Part shown: positions 15,449-23,434 of the stretch, one piece after another
Layout: every line of letters starts with the position of its first letter
How positions within the stretch are numbered: the first letter of the stretch is position 1
Origin: Duganella sp. 1224
Lineage (GTDB): Bacteria; Pseudomonadota; Gammaproteobacteria; Burkholderiales; Burkholderiaceae_D
Length of the DNA: 64,000 nucleotides
Reading direction: 5' to 3'
NCBI RefSeq assembly: GCF_013408245.1
Contig: NZ_JACBYS010000002.1
Location: forward strand, 558,001 to 622,000
Translations under genes and position numbers: made by a program
The notes under the pieces: model-generated
The model's input: the letters and a program-made list of their open reading frames with translations, nothing else
Databases searched by the model: none
What the model was told of the DNA's origin: nothing

Positions 15449-18400
15449 ATGTTCGTGCCCGTTGCGGCCCTGCGCCGCCTGCTCCTCCTTTGCCTGTTGC
15501 TGGCGCTGAGCGCCGCCAGCGCCGCCCCGGCGCCGTCGCTGCGTTTCAAGAAGCTGGGTCCGCTGGGCGGCGACGAGCCGTCGATGCTGTCGCTGTTGCA
15601 GGACCGCCAGGGCTTCGTCTGGGTCGGCACCCACACCAACGGCCTGTACCGCTACAACGGCTACCAGGCGGTCAAGTACATCAACAACCCGGCCGATCCG
15701 GCCAGCCTGCCGCACGACCGCGTGTCGGCCATCTTCGAGGACCGCCAGGGCCGCATCTGGGCCGCCACCCAGAACGGCCTGGCGCGCTTCAATCCGGACA
15801 CCAACAACTTCACCACCTTCACCACCGACCAGGCGCCGAAGAACCACCGCATCGTCAAGAACATCATTTCGGACGGCAAGGACGGGCTGTGGATCGGCAC
15901 CTGGGGCGGGCTGCAGCATTTCGATCCCAACCGCGGCGTGTTCGACGCCGTCTACGCCCACGACGACGCCGATCCGGACAGCCTGGCCAGCAACGACCTG
16001 AACGCGCTGGCGCTGGACGCCCGCGGCGGCGTGTGGATCGGCACCTGGCCCGGCGGCCTCGACTACCTGGCCCCGGGCGCCAAAACCTTCCGCCACCACC
16101 AGGTCGACCCGGCCACCAGGCCGGACGCGCGCGTCAACATCGTCCGCGCGCTGCAGTTCGACCACGGCGGCGCGCTGTGGATCGGCACCGAGTCCGGCAT
16201 CATCCGCTGGGACGGCAAGGGCGACTGGAGCACGCGCAAGGCGATCGCCTCGCCGTACAGCCGCATCACCAACTTCGGCCTCGACAGCAAGGGCGTGCTG
16301 TGGGCCACCACGCTGTCGGCCGGCCTGCTGCGCTGGAACGAGGCCAACGACAGCTTCGACCAGTTCGTGCACGCTGCCGACGACCCGTACAGCCTGCCCG
16401 GCGACAACCTGCGCGCGGTGATGCAGGACCGCGGCGGCATGCTGTGGATCGCCTCCTTCACCGACGGCATCGCGCTGGCCAACCTGAGCAGCGAGGGCTT
16501 CACGCGCCACGTGCCGTTCCGCATCGACAGCCGCTCGGCGCCGGCCAGCAACGCGTTGCTGAGCCTGGCGCGGGCGCCGAACGGCCGGATCTGGCTGGGC
16601 GGCAATGTCGGCATGAGCTTGTACGATCCGGCCACCAGCACCGTACTGCGCAGCTACCGCGCCGACGACAAGACGCCGGGCAAGCTGTCGCATGCCATCG
16701 TCTACAGCATGTACCAGGACGAGGACGGCAAGGGGCCGCTGTGGCTGGGCACCTCCAACGGCCTGAACCGGCTGGACACGCCGGACAGCCCGTTCCAGGC
16801 CATCCACTTCGGCAACACCGCCAGCGACTACATCAACGCCATCGCGCCCGGCGCCGGCGGCGTGCTGTGGCTGGCCACCGGCAACAGCCTGATCCGCTAC
16901 GAGATCAAGACCGACGCCCGCAAGATCTATTACAACGATCCGCGCGACCCGGCCTCGCGCAGCGTCAACGGCACTTCGGCGGTGCTGGAGGACCGCCAGG
17001 GCCGCGTGTGGGCCGGCTCGGAATGGAATGGCGGCGGCCTCGACCTGCTCGACCCGGCCAGCGGCAAGTTCCGCCACTACCGCCACGCGGCCAGGGATCC
17101 GACCAGCCTCAGCGACGACAACGTCGCCAGCCTGCACGAGGACGCGCAGGGGCGGATCTGGGTCGGCACCAGCAAGGGCCTGAACCTGGTAGTGTTCCAG
17201 CCGGACGGCGCGCTCGCCTTCAAGTCGTACGCGGCGGCCATGCGCGCGCCCAAGATCCTGGCCATCCAGCACGACCACGAGGGCCGCATCTGGTGCAGCA
17301 CCATCGCCGGCCTGTACCGGCTGGAGCCGGACAGCGGCAAGGTCACGCACTTTTCCGCCTCGGATGGCCTGACCGAGGGCTTCACCGTCAACTCGTCGGC
17401 GTTTGGCGCCGATGGCACGCTGTATTTCGGCGGCGTGCACGGCATGACGGCGGTGACGCCGTCCAAGGTAAAGACCAGCTCGGTGCCGCCGCAGGTGGCG
17501 ATCACCGACATCACGGTGTTCAACCACTCGCTGCAGAACGGCCAGCCGGCCGAGAACGTCAAGGCCGACGGCCCGGTGACGGCGCCCACCGCGCTGACCT
17601 TGTCGTCGCAGGCGTCGGTGTTCGCGCTGGAGTTCGCGGCGCTGCATTACACCGAGCCGTCCGGCAACCGCTACCTGTACCAGCTGCAGGGCTTCGACCG
17701 CGACTGGGTGGAGACCGACGCCAGCCGGCGCGTGGCCAGCTACACCAACCTCAATCCCGGCAAGTACGTGTTCCGGGTCAAGGCCGCCAATCACCTGGGC
17801 GTGTGGAACGAGGTGCCGGCCACGCTGGCCATCACCATCACGCCGCCGTTCTGGCAGCAGTGGTGGTTCCGCTCGGGCGTGGCGGCGCTGGTGGTCGGCT
17901 CGCTGGCGCTGGCGTACAAGGTGCGCATCAACCGGCTGACCCGCCATCAGGCCGAGCTAGAGCAGACGGTGGCGGCGCGCACGGCCGAGCTGGAGGAGTC
18001 CAACCGCAAGCTGGCGGCGCTCAGCACCACCGACGGCCTGACCGGCGTCAGCAACCGGCGCGGCTTCGACCTGGCGCTGGAGGCCGAGTGGCGGCGCGCG
18101 GCGCGCACCGGCCAGACGCTGGCGCTGTCGATGCTGGATGTGGATTACTTCAAGAAGTACAACGACCATTACGGCCACCTGGCCGGCGACGCGGCGCTGC
18201 GCACCGTGGCCGAGCTGATCACCACGCACGGGCGGCGCACCAGCGATCTGGTGGCGCGCTATGGCGGCGAGGAGTTCGCGCTGCTGGCGGCCGCCACCGA
18301 TGCCACCGACGCTTTTGGCGTGGCCGAGGAGATCTGCGCCGAGCTGGCGCGGCGGGCGCTGCCGCACGCGCAGTCGCCGTTTGGTATCATGACGATCAGT

Positions 18401-18532
18401 ATCGGCGTGGCGGTGCTGGTGCCGACCGAGGAGACCTCGCCGCAGGACCTGGTGCGGCTGGCCGACCGGGCCTTGTATCGCGCCAAGGAGAAAGGGCGGA
18501 ATATGGCCTTGCTGGCCATGCCGCCGATGTGA
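15449..18532 (+). CDS. Periplasmic two-component-type propeller sensor with GGDEF output
   Basis: The protein has 1027 residues. A signal peptide (hydrophobic LLLLCLLLALSAASA) is followed by about 650 residues of repeated propeller blades (DRQGFVWVGTHTNGLYRY, DRQGRIWAATQNGLARFNP and similar, W(I/V)GT repeats), then a Y_Y_Y-type beta domain (LQGFDRDWVETDASRRVASYTNLNPGKYVF). Next come one membrane helix near residue 810, a short coiled coil and a GGDEF domain. The active site is RYGGEEF, with an RTSD inhibitory I-site five residues before it, so it should make c-di-GMP and be product-inhibited. The ligand is unknown; related hybrid sensors respond to glycans. It lies 8 bases upstream of a small OXLD1-like gene. 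Confidence 0.92.
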   Translation: MFVPVAALRRLLLLCLLLALSAASAAPAPSLRFKKLGPLGGDEPSMLSLLQDRQGFVWVGTHTNGLYRYNGYQAVKYINNPADPASLPHDRVSAIFEDRQGRIWAATQNGLARFNPDTNNFTTFTTDQAPKNHRIVKNIISDGKDGLWIGTWGGLQHFDPNRGVFDAVYAHDDADPDSLASNDLNALALDARGGVWIGTWPGGLDYLAPGAKTFRHHQVDPATRPDARVNIVRALQFDHGGALWIGTESGIIRWDGKGDWSTRKAIASPYSRITNFGLDSKGVLWATTLSAGLLRWNEANDSFDQFVHAADDPYSLPGDNLRAVMQDRGGMLWIASFTDGIALANLSSEGFTRHVPFRIDSRSAPASNALLSLARAPNGRIWLGGNVGMSLYDPATSTVLRSYRADDKTPGKLSHAIVYSMYQDEDGKGPLWLGTSNGLNRLDTPDSPFQAIHFGNTASDYINAIAPGAGGVLWLATGNSLIRYEIKTDARKIYYNDPRDPASRSVNGTSAVLEDRQGRVWAGSEWNGGGLDLLDPASGKFRHYRHAARDPTSLSDDNVASLHEDAQGRIWVGTSKGLNLVVFQPDGALAFKSYAAAMRAPKILAIQHDHEGRIWCSTIAGLYRLEPDSGKVTHFSASDGLTEGFTVNSSAFGADGTLYFGGVHGMTAVTPSKVKTSSVPPQVAITDITVFNHSLQNGQPAENVKADGPVTAPTALTLSSQASVFALEFAALHYTEPSGNRYLYQLQGFDRDWVETDASRRVASYTNLNPGKYVFRVKAANHLGVWNEVPATLAITITPPFWQQWWFRSGVAALVVGSLALAYKVRINRLTRHQAELEQTVAARTAELEESNRKLAALSTTDGLTGVSNRRGFDLALEAEWRRAARTGQTLALSMLDVDYFKKYNDHYGHLAGDAALRTVAELITTHGRRTSDLVARYGGEEFALLAAATDATDAFGVAEEICAELARRALPHAQSPFGIMTISIGVAVLVPTEETSPQDLVRLADRALYRAKEKGRNMALLAMPPM

Positions 18533-18540
18533 GATGAGCA

Positions 18541-18741
18541 ATGATGATGGATGACCCGAAGCCGCAACCACCCACCCCGCCCGCGCCGGGCGATTGCTGC
18601 CACAGCGGCTGCACGTATTGTGTGGAAGATTTGTATCAGGAGGAGCTGGACCGCTACCGCGCGGCGTTGCGGGCGTGGGAGTTGCGCCACGCCGGCGCCG
18701 ACTCCACCCGGCAAGTCAACCCCGCCCGGCAAGGGGTCTGA
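18541..18741 (+). CDS. Small oxidoreductase-like (PF09791-type) cysteine protein
   Basis: The 66-residue protein PPTPPAPGDCCHSGCTYCVEDLYQEEL carries the CCxxGCxxCV signature and the following AW.xRH segment of the 'oxidoreductase-like' family, also found in mitochondrial OXLD1. The biochemical role is not established. Three ATGs in a row (18541, 18544, 18547 or nearby) make the exact start uncertain. The last residues (QGV) and the TGA stop lie inside a dispersed palindrome at 18733-18762, so the native C-terminus may have been altered by insertion of that repeat. Confidence 0.75.
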   Translation: MMMDDPKPQPPTPPAPGDCCHSGCTYCVEDLYQEELDRYRAALRAWELRHAGADSTRQVNPARQGV

Positions 18742-18762
18742 CCCCGCACGGGGTCAGACCCC
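18733..18762. repeat. Dispersed palindrome, family A, copy 1
   Basis: GGGGTCTGACCCC, four-base spacer GCAC, then GGGGTCAGACCCC. The two 13-base arms pair perfectly, and each arm is itself a palindrome around its central base. Nearly identical copies lie at 41730-41759 and 60721-60750, all just downstream of genes. The element resembles REP-type sequences and could act as a transcription terminator or mRNA-end barrier. Confidence 0.9.
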
Positions 18763-18864
18763 GGCTTCGGCAGGCCGCCTTGGGGTGGCGGCGTGCGTGG
18801 CCTGGCTGGCGTTAACACATGGCCGTTGCGGCCGCGTGCCGGGTGCGGTCTTTACCCCACCTAT

Positions 18865-20565
18865 CTAGAACGCTTCCCACTCGTCCCCGCCCACCGTTTC
18901 CTTGACCGGCTTCTTCAACGCCGGCCGCACCACCGGCGCCCCGGCGCTGGCCGCCACCGCGGCCGGCACCGCCGGCTTGCGCGCCACCGGCGCCGGCCGC
19001 GCCGCCGTCTGCGCTGTCGCCAGCAGCTTGAACACGCTGACCACCTCGCTCAGCCGCGCCGCCTGCTCCTGCATCGACTCGGCCGCCGCGGCCGCCTCCT
19101 CCACCAGCGCCGCGTTCTGCTGCGTCACCTGGTCCATCTGCACGATGGCGGTGTTGACTTGCTCGATGCCGGCGCTCTGCTCCACGCTGGCCGAGGTGAT
19201 CTCGCTCATGATGTCGGTCACGCGCGTGATGCTGGTGACGATCTCGTTCATCGTCTCGCCGGCCTGGTTGACCAGCGCCGAGCCGGTTTCCACTTTTTCC
19301 ACCGAGTCGCTGATCAGCAGCTTGATGTCCTTGGCTGCCGCCGCCGAGCGGTGTGCCAGGTTGCGCACCTCGCCCGCCACCACCGCAAAGCCCCGGCCCT
19401 GCTCGCCGGCGCGCGCCGCTTCCACCGCCGCGTTCAGCGCCAGGATGTTGGTCTGGAAGGCGATGCCGTCGATCACCGAGATGATGTCGACAATCTTGCG
19501 CGACGACTCATTGATCGAGGCCATCGTGCCCACCACCTGCCCCACCACGTCGCCGCCCTTGAGCGCGATGCCCGAAGCCGACTGCGCCAGCTGGTTGGCC
19601 TGGCGCGCGTTGTCGGCGTTCTGCTTGACGGTGCTGGTCAGCTCCTCCATCGACGACGCCGTCTCCTCCAGGCTGGACGCCTGCTGCTCGGTGCGCGACG
19701 ACAGGTCCTGGTTGCCGCTGGCGATTTCCGACGAGGCGGTGGCGATGGTGTCGGTGCCGTTGCGCACCTGGCTGACCAGGTTTTGCAGGTTGGTGGTCAT
19801 GTCCTTGAGCGCCTGCATCAGCTGGCCGGTTTCGCAGTTGCTCTTGACGTCGATGTCGCGCGTCAGGTCGCCATCGGCCACCACGCGCGCCAGCGACACC
19901 GCCTCCTGCAGCGGCCGGGCGACGATCTTCGCCACCCACATCGCCAGCGCCATGCCGATGCCGATGTTCAGCACCAGCAGCACGATCGAGGTTAGGCGCG
20001 CGCTCTGGTAGACGCGGGTCGCCTCTTCGCTGGCGGCGTCGCCGCCGTCCACGTTCAGCTTGACCAGCTTGTTGACTTTGTCGGTGATGGCAGCCAGCGC
20101 CTGCGCCGAGGAGCCGGCCGACAGCGCGCGACCCTCGGCCTTCTGGCCGGCGCGCGACATGCGGATCATCTTGTCATGGTCGAGCATGAAGGCGGCCAGC
20201 GCCTTGTCGAATTCGCTGGCGATGGCTTTTTCCTGCGGGCTGGAGATCAGCTTTTCGTAGGTGTCGCGGTGTTGCTTGAGCAGGGCCAGCGCCTTGTCGA
20301 GCCTCTGTTCGTAGTCGGCCATGGCGGCCGCGTCGTCGTTGAGCAGGTGGGCCAGTTCCCAGCGGCGGATTTCGCCGACGTCGGTGCGCAGGTCCATCAC
20401 CGCGCGCACACTGGGCATCCAGTTGTCGGCCAGGTCGGTCGAGGCCTGGTTGACGCGGTCCATCGACAGCATGTTGCTGAGGCCCAGCACCAGGGTCAGA
20501 AACAATACTGCACCGAAAGAAACGATCAGCTTGGTGGCTATTTTCAGATCGTAAAACCATTTCAT
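18865..20565 (-). CDS. Methyl-accepting chemotaxis protein with CheR-type C-terminal pentapeptide
   Basis: The 566-residue protein is an inner-membrane chemoreceptor. It has a first helix (IATKLIVSFGAVLFLTLVLGL), a ~170-residue four-helix periplasmic sensor (MCP_4HB type, with RRWELAHLL), and a second helix near 190-212. A HAMP domain and a long signalling coil follow, with the hairpin tip IDGIAFQTNILALNAAVEAARAGEQGRGFAVVAGEVR. After an Ala/Pro linker it ends in DEWEAF, a match to the xWxxF pentapeptide that tethers CheR/CheB in Tar-like receptors. ATG 20565 was chosen because GAGGAGAAG sits at the right distance upstream; the ORF is open for five more codons. The ligand is unknown. Confidence 0.93.
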   Translation of the reverse strand: MKWFYDLKIATKLIVSFGAVLFLTLVLGLSNMLSMDRVNQASTDLADNWMPSVRAVMDLRTDVGEIRRWELAHLLNDDAAAMADYEQRLDKALALLKQHRDTYEKLISSPQEKAIASEFDKALAAFMLDHDKMIRMSRAGQKAEGRALSAGSSAQALAAITDKVNKLVKLNVDGGDAASEEATRVYQSARLTSIVLLVLNIGIGMALAMWVAKIVARPLQEAVSLARVVADGDLTRDIDVKSNCETGQLMQALKDMTTNLQNLVSQVRNGTDTIATASSEIASGNQDLSSRTEQQASSLEETASSMEELTSTVKQNADNARQANQLAQSASGIALKGGDVVGQVVGTMASINESSRKIVDIISVIDGIAFQTNILALNAAVEAARAGEQGRGFAVVAGEVRNLAHRSAAAAKDIKLLISDSVEKVETGSALVNQAGETMNEIVTSITRVTDIMSEITSASVEQSAGIEQVNTAIVQMDQVTQQNAALVEEAAAAAESMQEQAARLSEVVSVFKLLATAQTAARPAPVARKPAVPAAVAASAGAPVVRPALKKPVKETVGGDEWEAF

Positions 20566-20627
20566 GGCTCTTCTCCTCATCGCTGCGGCTGGCTATCCAG
20601 TATGCAACTATGTGGGGCGCCATGCCA

Positions 20628-20669
20628 GCGCCGCGCTGTGCCTGTGTTATCCGTGCAACAGCGCGGCGC
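20628..20669 (-). terminator. Inverted repeat downstream of the TonB receptor gene
   Basis: GCGCCGCGCTGT and ACAGCGCGGCGC are perfect 12-base complements separated by 18 bases. The element lies between the stop of the receptor gene and the chemoreceptor start. No T-run follows, so termination efficiency is doubtful; it could instead protect the 3' end. Confidence 0.4.
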
Positions 20670-20678
20670 CGGGACCGC

Positions 20679-22925
20679 TTACAGCTTGCCGTTCAGCGTC
20701 AGGAAGAACTGGCGCGGCGCGCCGGTCAGCAGGGTCTGTGCCGTGCCTTTCGGGTCGCTGGCCTGGAAGCCGTTGGTGCCGATGGTGCTGATGTACTGCT
20801 TGTCGAACAGGTTGGTCACGTTCAACTGCAGCGACAGCTCCTTGGCCCAGCCCAGCGACTTCAGCTTGTAGCCGGCCGACAGGTTGGACAGCCAGAACGC
20901 CTCGACGCCGGCGTCGTTCAGGTAGGTGTAGTAGCGCTTGCCGGTGTACTTGGCGCCGAGGCGGGCGAACCAGGCGCCGCCTTCATACGACACTTCGGTG
21001 TTGAACAGCTGGCGCGGCGCGTTGACCACGGTCTTGCCGCTGACCGCCACCAGCGTGGTGCCGTCGACGTAGTTCGACTTGTACTTGGAGTCGTTGTAGG
21101 TGTAGGAGTTGAACCAGCTGAACTCGCGGTTGAACTTCCACACCGCCACCGCTTCCGCGCCCTTGGTGTCGACCTTGCCGACGTTGACGAAGGTCGACGG
21201 GCAGCCGACGATGCCGGCGCAGGTGGCCACGCTCAGCTGGCGGTCGTCGAAGCGGGCGCTGTACAGCGCTACCGAGCCTTGCAGGCTGGCGCGCTTGAAG
21301 CGGTAGCCGAGGTCGACGTTGGTCGAGGTTTCCGGACGCAGGTTGCCGATGCCGGCGTTGTACGCGGCCTGGGTCTGCGAGAACGGGCCGCCCACGCCCG
21401 GCTGGAAGGCGCGCATGTTTTTCGACGCCGAGCCGAACACCTCGTCGTCGGCGGTGACGGCGTAGTTGAAGCCGGCCTGCGGCAGGAACTTCTTGTTGGC
21501 GTCCAGGTCGCCGGCAGCGCGTGTGCCGACGATGTTGGTGGCGTGGATGTCGACGTCCAGCGCCTTGAAGCCGGCGTTGATCTTCAGCTTGTTGTCCAGC
21601 AGCGCCAGCGTGTCCTGCAGGTAGTACTGCGAGGTGGTGGTGATGAAGTTCTGCTTCCAGTCGGTGGCGAACGGATTGCTCAGGTAGTACATGGTGTCGG
21701 CCGGACCGGTGACGCCGTAGTAGTTGCGGCTGGCGGTGTGGTTGTTACGCTCGCCCCACAGGCCGGCGCTGATGGTGTGGTCGCCGATTTCCCAGCTCAG
21801 GTCGCTGGTGACGCCGTCGCGGTAGATGCTGTACTCGGTGGTGCGCAGCGAGATCGGGTTGGCGGCATTGGTCGGCACGTACGGCGTGTACCAGTGGCCC
21901 TGGCCCTTGTTGTCGTGGTGGTAGATGGTGGTTTTCAGGTCGACGTTCTGGCTCAGGTGCAGGTCCAGCGTCAGGCCGCCGATGGTGTCCTTGCGCAGGC
22001 CGCCGGCCGAGTAATAGGCGTCGTCCAGGCTGTTGACGCCGCCGGTGTAAATGCCCTTGGCGGCGTTGACCGCGCGCTGCCAGTCCGGCTGGTAGTTGTC
22101 CCAGTTGTAGCCGAGGCGGTTGATCATTTCCAGCGACATGTCCTGGTAGTCGATTTCCTTGCGGTCCGAGTAGTTCAGGAAGCCGGTCAGGCTGTTGTCG
22201 CCGAAGTTGAACACGAAGCGCGAGTTCCACTGATCCTGGTCCTGGCCGCCGTCGCCCTTCCACTTGTCGGTGCGCTGGCGGGTGCCGCTCAGGAAGGCCT
22301 TGAAGACGCCGTTGATCAGGCCGGAGTCGACGCGCACAAAGGTGCGCGAGGTCGAGTCGCTGCCACCGGTTTGCGCGAAGGTCAGGCCGCGCTCGTCGCT
22401 CGGCGCCAGCGTGAAGAACTGCACCGTGCCGCCCAGGTTGCTCGACGAGGCGGTGCCGAGCGAACCGGCGCCCTGCGACACCTGCACGCTGCCGATGTTT
22501 TCCGACGAGATGGCGCGGCTGATGTGCAGGCCGTTGTTGTTACCGTAACTCATGTCGCCCAGCGGCACGCCGTCCAGCGTGTAGCCCAGCTGGCTCTGGT
22601 TGAAGCCGCGGATGCTGAAGCTGGTCGACCATTCGTAGGCGCCGAACGGGTCGGCCGACTGGAAGTTGACGCCCGGCAGCTTGTCCAGCACCTTGAGCGG
22701 GCTGGTGCCCGGCAGGGCTTCGGCCAGGTCGAGCTTGTTGATGTTTTGCACCTGGCGCGACTGACCGCGGCCGGTGATTTCCACCGTCTGGACAGGGCCG
22801 GCCAGGGCGCCGACTGCCGCGCTGTCGTCGGCGGCGGTATCGGTGGCTTCGCCGGCGTACGCCTGGCAAGCCAACGCTTGCAGGACGACCAGGCACAAAG
22901 GTTTCAGAGGGAAGCGCTGTCGCAT
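20679..22925 (-). CDS. TonB-dependent outer-membrane receptor
   Basis: The 748-residue protein has a signal peptide (CLVVLQALACQAYA), a plug domain (VQTVEITGRGQSRQVQN; LDKLPGVNFQSADPFGAYEWSTSFSIRGFNQSQLGYTLDGVPLG; GSLGTASSSNLGGTVQF) and a 22-strand-type barrel rich in aromatic/polar alternation. It ends near ELSLQLNVTNLFDKQYIST and PRQFFLTLNGKL. The QTVEITG stretch is a TonB-box-like segment. The plug/barrel pattern resembles siderophore or vitamin receptors, but the ligand cannot be read from the sequence, and no uptake ABC transporter or regulator is adjacent. It is transcribed alone. Confidence 0.92.
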   Translation of the reverse strand: MRQRFPLKPLCLVVLQALACQAYAGEATDTAADDSAAVGALAGPVQTVEITGRGQSRQVQNINKLDLAEALPGTSPLKVLDKLPGVNFQSADPFGAYEWSTSFSIRGFNQSQLGYTLDGVPLGDMSYGNNNGLHISRAISSENIGSVQVSQGAGSLGTASSSNLGGTVQFFTLAPSDERGLTFAQTGGSDSTSRTFVRVDSGLINGVFKAFLSGTRQRTDKWKGDGGQDQDQWNSRFVFNFGDNSLTGFLNYSDRKEIDYQDMSLEMINRLGYNWDNYQPDWQRAVNAAKGIYTGGVNSLDDAYYSAGGLRKDTIGGLTLDLHLSQNVDLKTTIYHHDNKGQGHWYTPYVPTNAANPISLRTTEYSIYRDGVTSDLSWEIGDHTISAGLWGERNNHTASRNYYGVTGPADTMYYLSNPFATDWKQNFITTTSQYYLQDTLALLDNKLKINAGFKALDVDIHATNIVGTRAAGDLDANKKFLPQAGFNYAVTADDEVFGSASKNMRAFQPGVGGPFSQTQAAYNAGIGNLRPETSTNVDLGYRFKRASLQGSVALYSARFDDRQLSVATCAGIVGCPSTFVNVGKVDTKGAEAVAVWKFNREFSWFNSYTYNDSKYKSNYVDGTTLVAVSGKTVVNAPRQLFNTEVSYEGGAWFARLGAKYTGKRYYTYLNDAGVEAFWLSNLSAGYKLKSLGWAKELSLQLNVTNLFDKQYISTIGTNGFQASDPKGTAQTLLTGAPRQFFLTLNGKL

Positions 22926-23107
22926 GATTGTTGTTCTTTCTTGCTAGGTTGGTGGAAAATCAACTGGCAAGATTGTAGGAAGCGGATGTGACCAAGCGAT
23001 GACGCCTGCGTGACATCTTGATGACACAGCAACATTTGTTCATGCAGTCGCAGTTCGGCACCATGACGGTGGTGGCGAGGTGGGCCATGCTGCGGTAAGC
23101 TGGCGGC

Positions 23108-23434
23108 ATGAACCCGACGCGATTCCTGATAGCGCTGCTGCTGAGCGCCACGCTGGCCCTGCCGGTGCTGGCCATCGATCGCCCCTTCCCGGCCAATATC
23201 CTGCGCGGCAAGTTCACGCCCGGCTACTTCCCGGACATCACGCTCGACGGCAAACCACGCCAACTGTCGCCATCCGCGCGCATCTTCAATCAAGACAACC
23301 GCATCGAAATGCCGGCCGCCGTGCGCGGCAGCGACATCGTCGTCAACTACACCGTGGACGGCATGGGCTATATTGATCGCATCTGGATTCTGACCGCCGA
23401 AGAAGCGGCGCAGAAAGTGCCCAGCGCTAAATAA
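23108..23434 (+). CDS. Small secreted protein of unknown function
   Basis: The 108-residue product has a clear signal peptide (MNPTRFLIALLLSATLALPVLA) and a mature region of ~85 residues without cysteines (RPFPANILRGKFTPGYFPDITLDG; VNYTVDGMGYIDRIWILT). I do not recognise the family. The spacing of small beta-strand-like segments suggests a compact beta domain, possibly cell-envelope associated. It is divergent from the TonB receptor, and its stop overlaps the stop of the downstream GGDEF-EAL gene by 8 bases tail to tail. Confidence 0.7.
   Translation: MNPTRFLIALLLSATLALPVLAIDRPFPANILRGKFTPGYFPDITLDGKPRQLSPSARIFNQDNRIEMPAAVRGSDIVVNYTVDGMGYIDRIWILTAEEAAQKVPSAK

Noticed and set aside
15406..18537. 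1043-codon second plus-strand frame overlapping the propeller-GGDEF gene
   Set aside because: It has no blades, membrane helix or GGDEF motif, and its composition is Arg/Pro/Gly-biased; the true frame is one base apart.
20610..22991. 793-codon plus-strand frame opposite the TonB receptor
   Set aside because: Its composition is rich in Val/Ala/Gly/Arg without motifs, and the minus-strand receptor has a signal peptide, plug and barrel.
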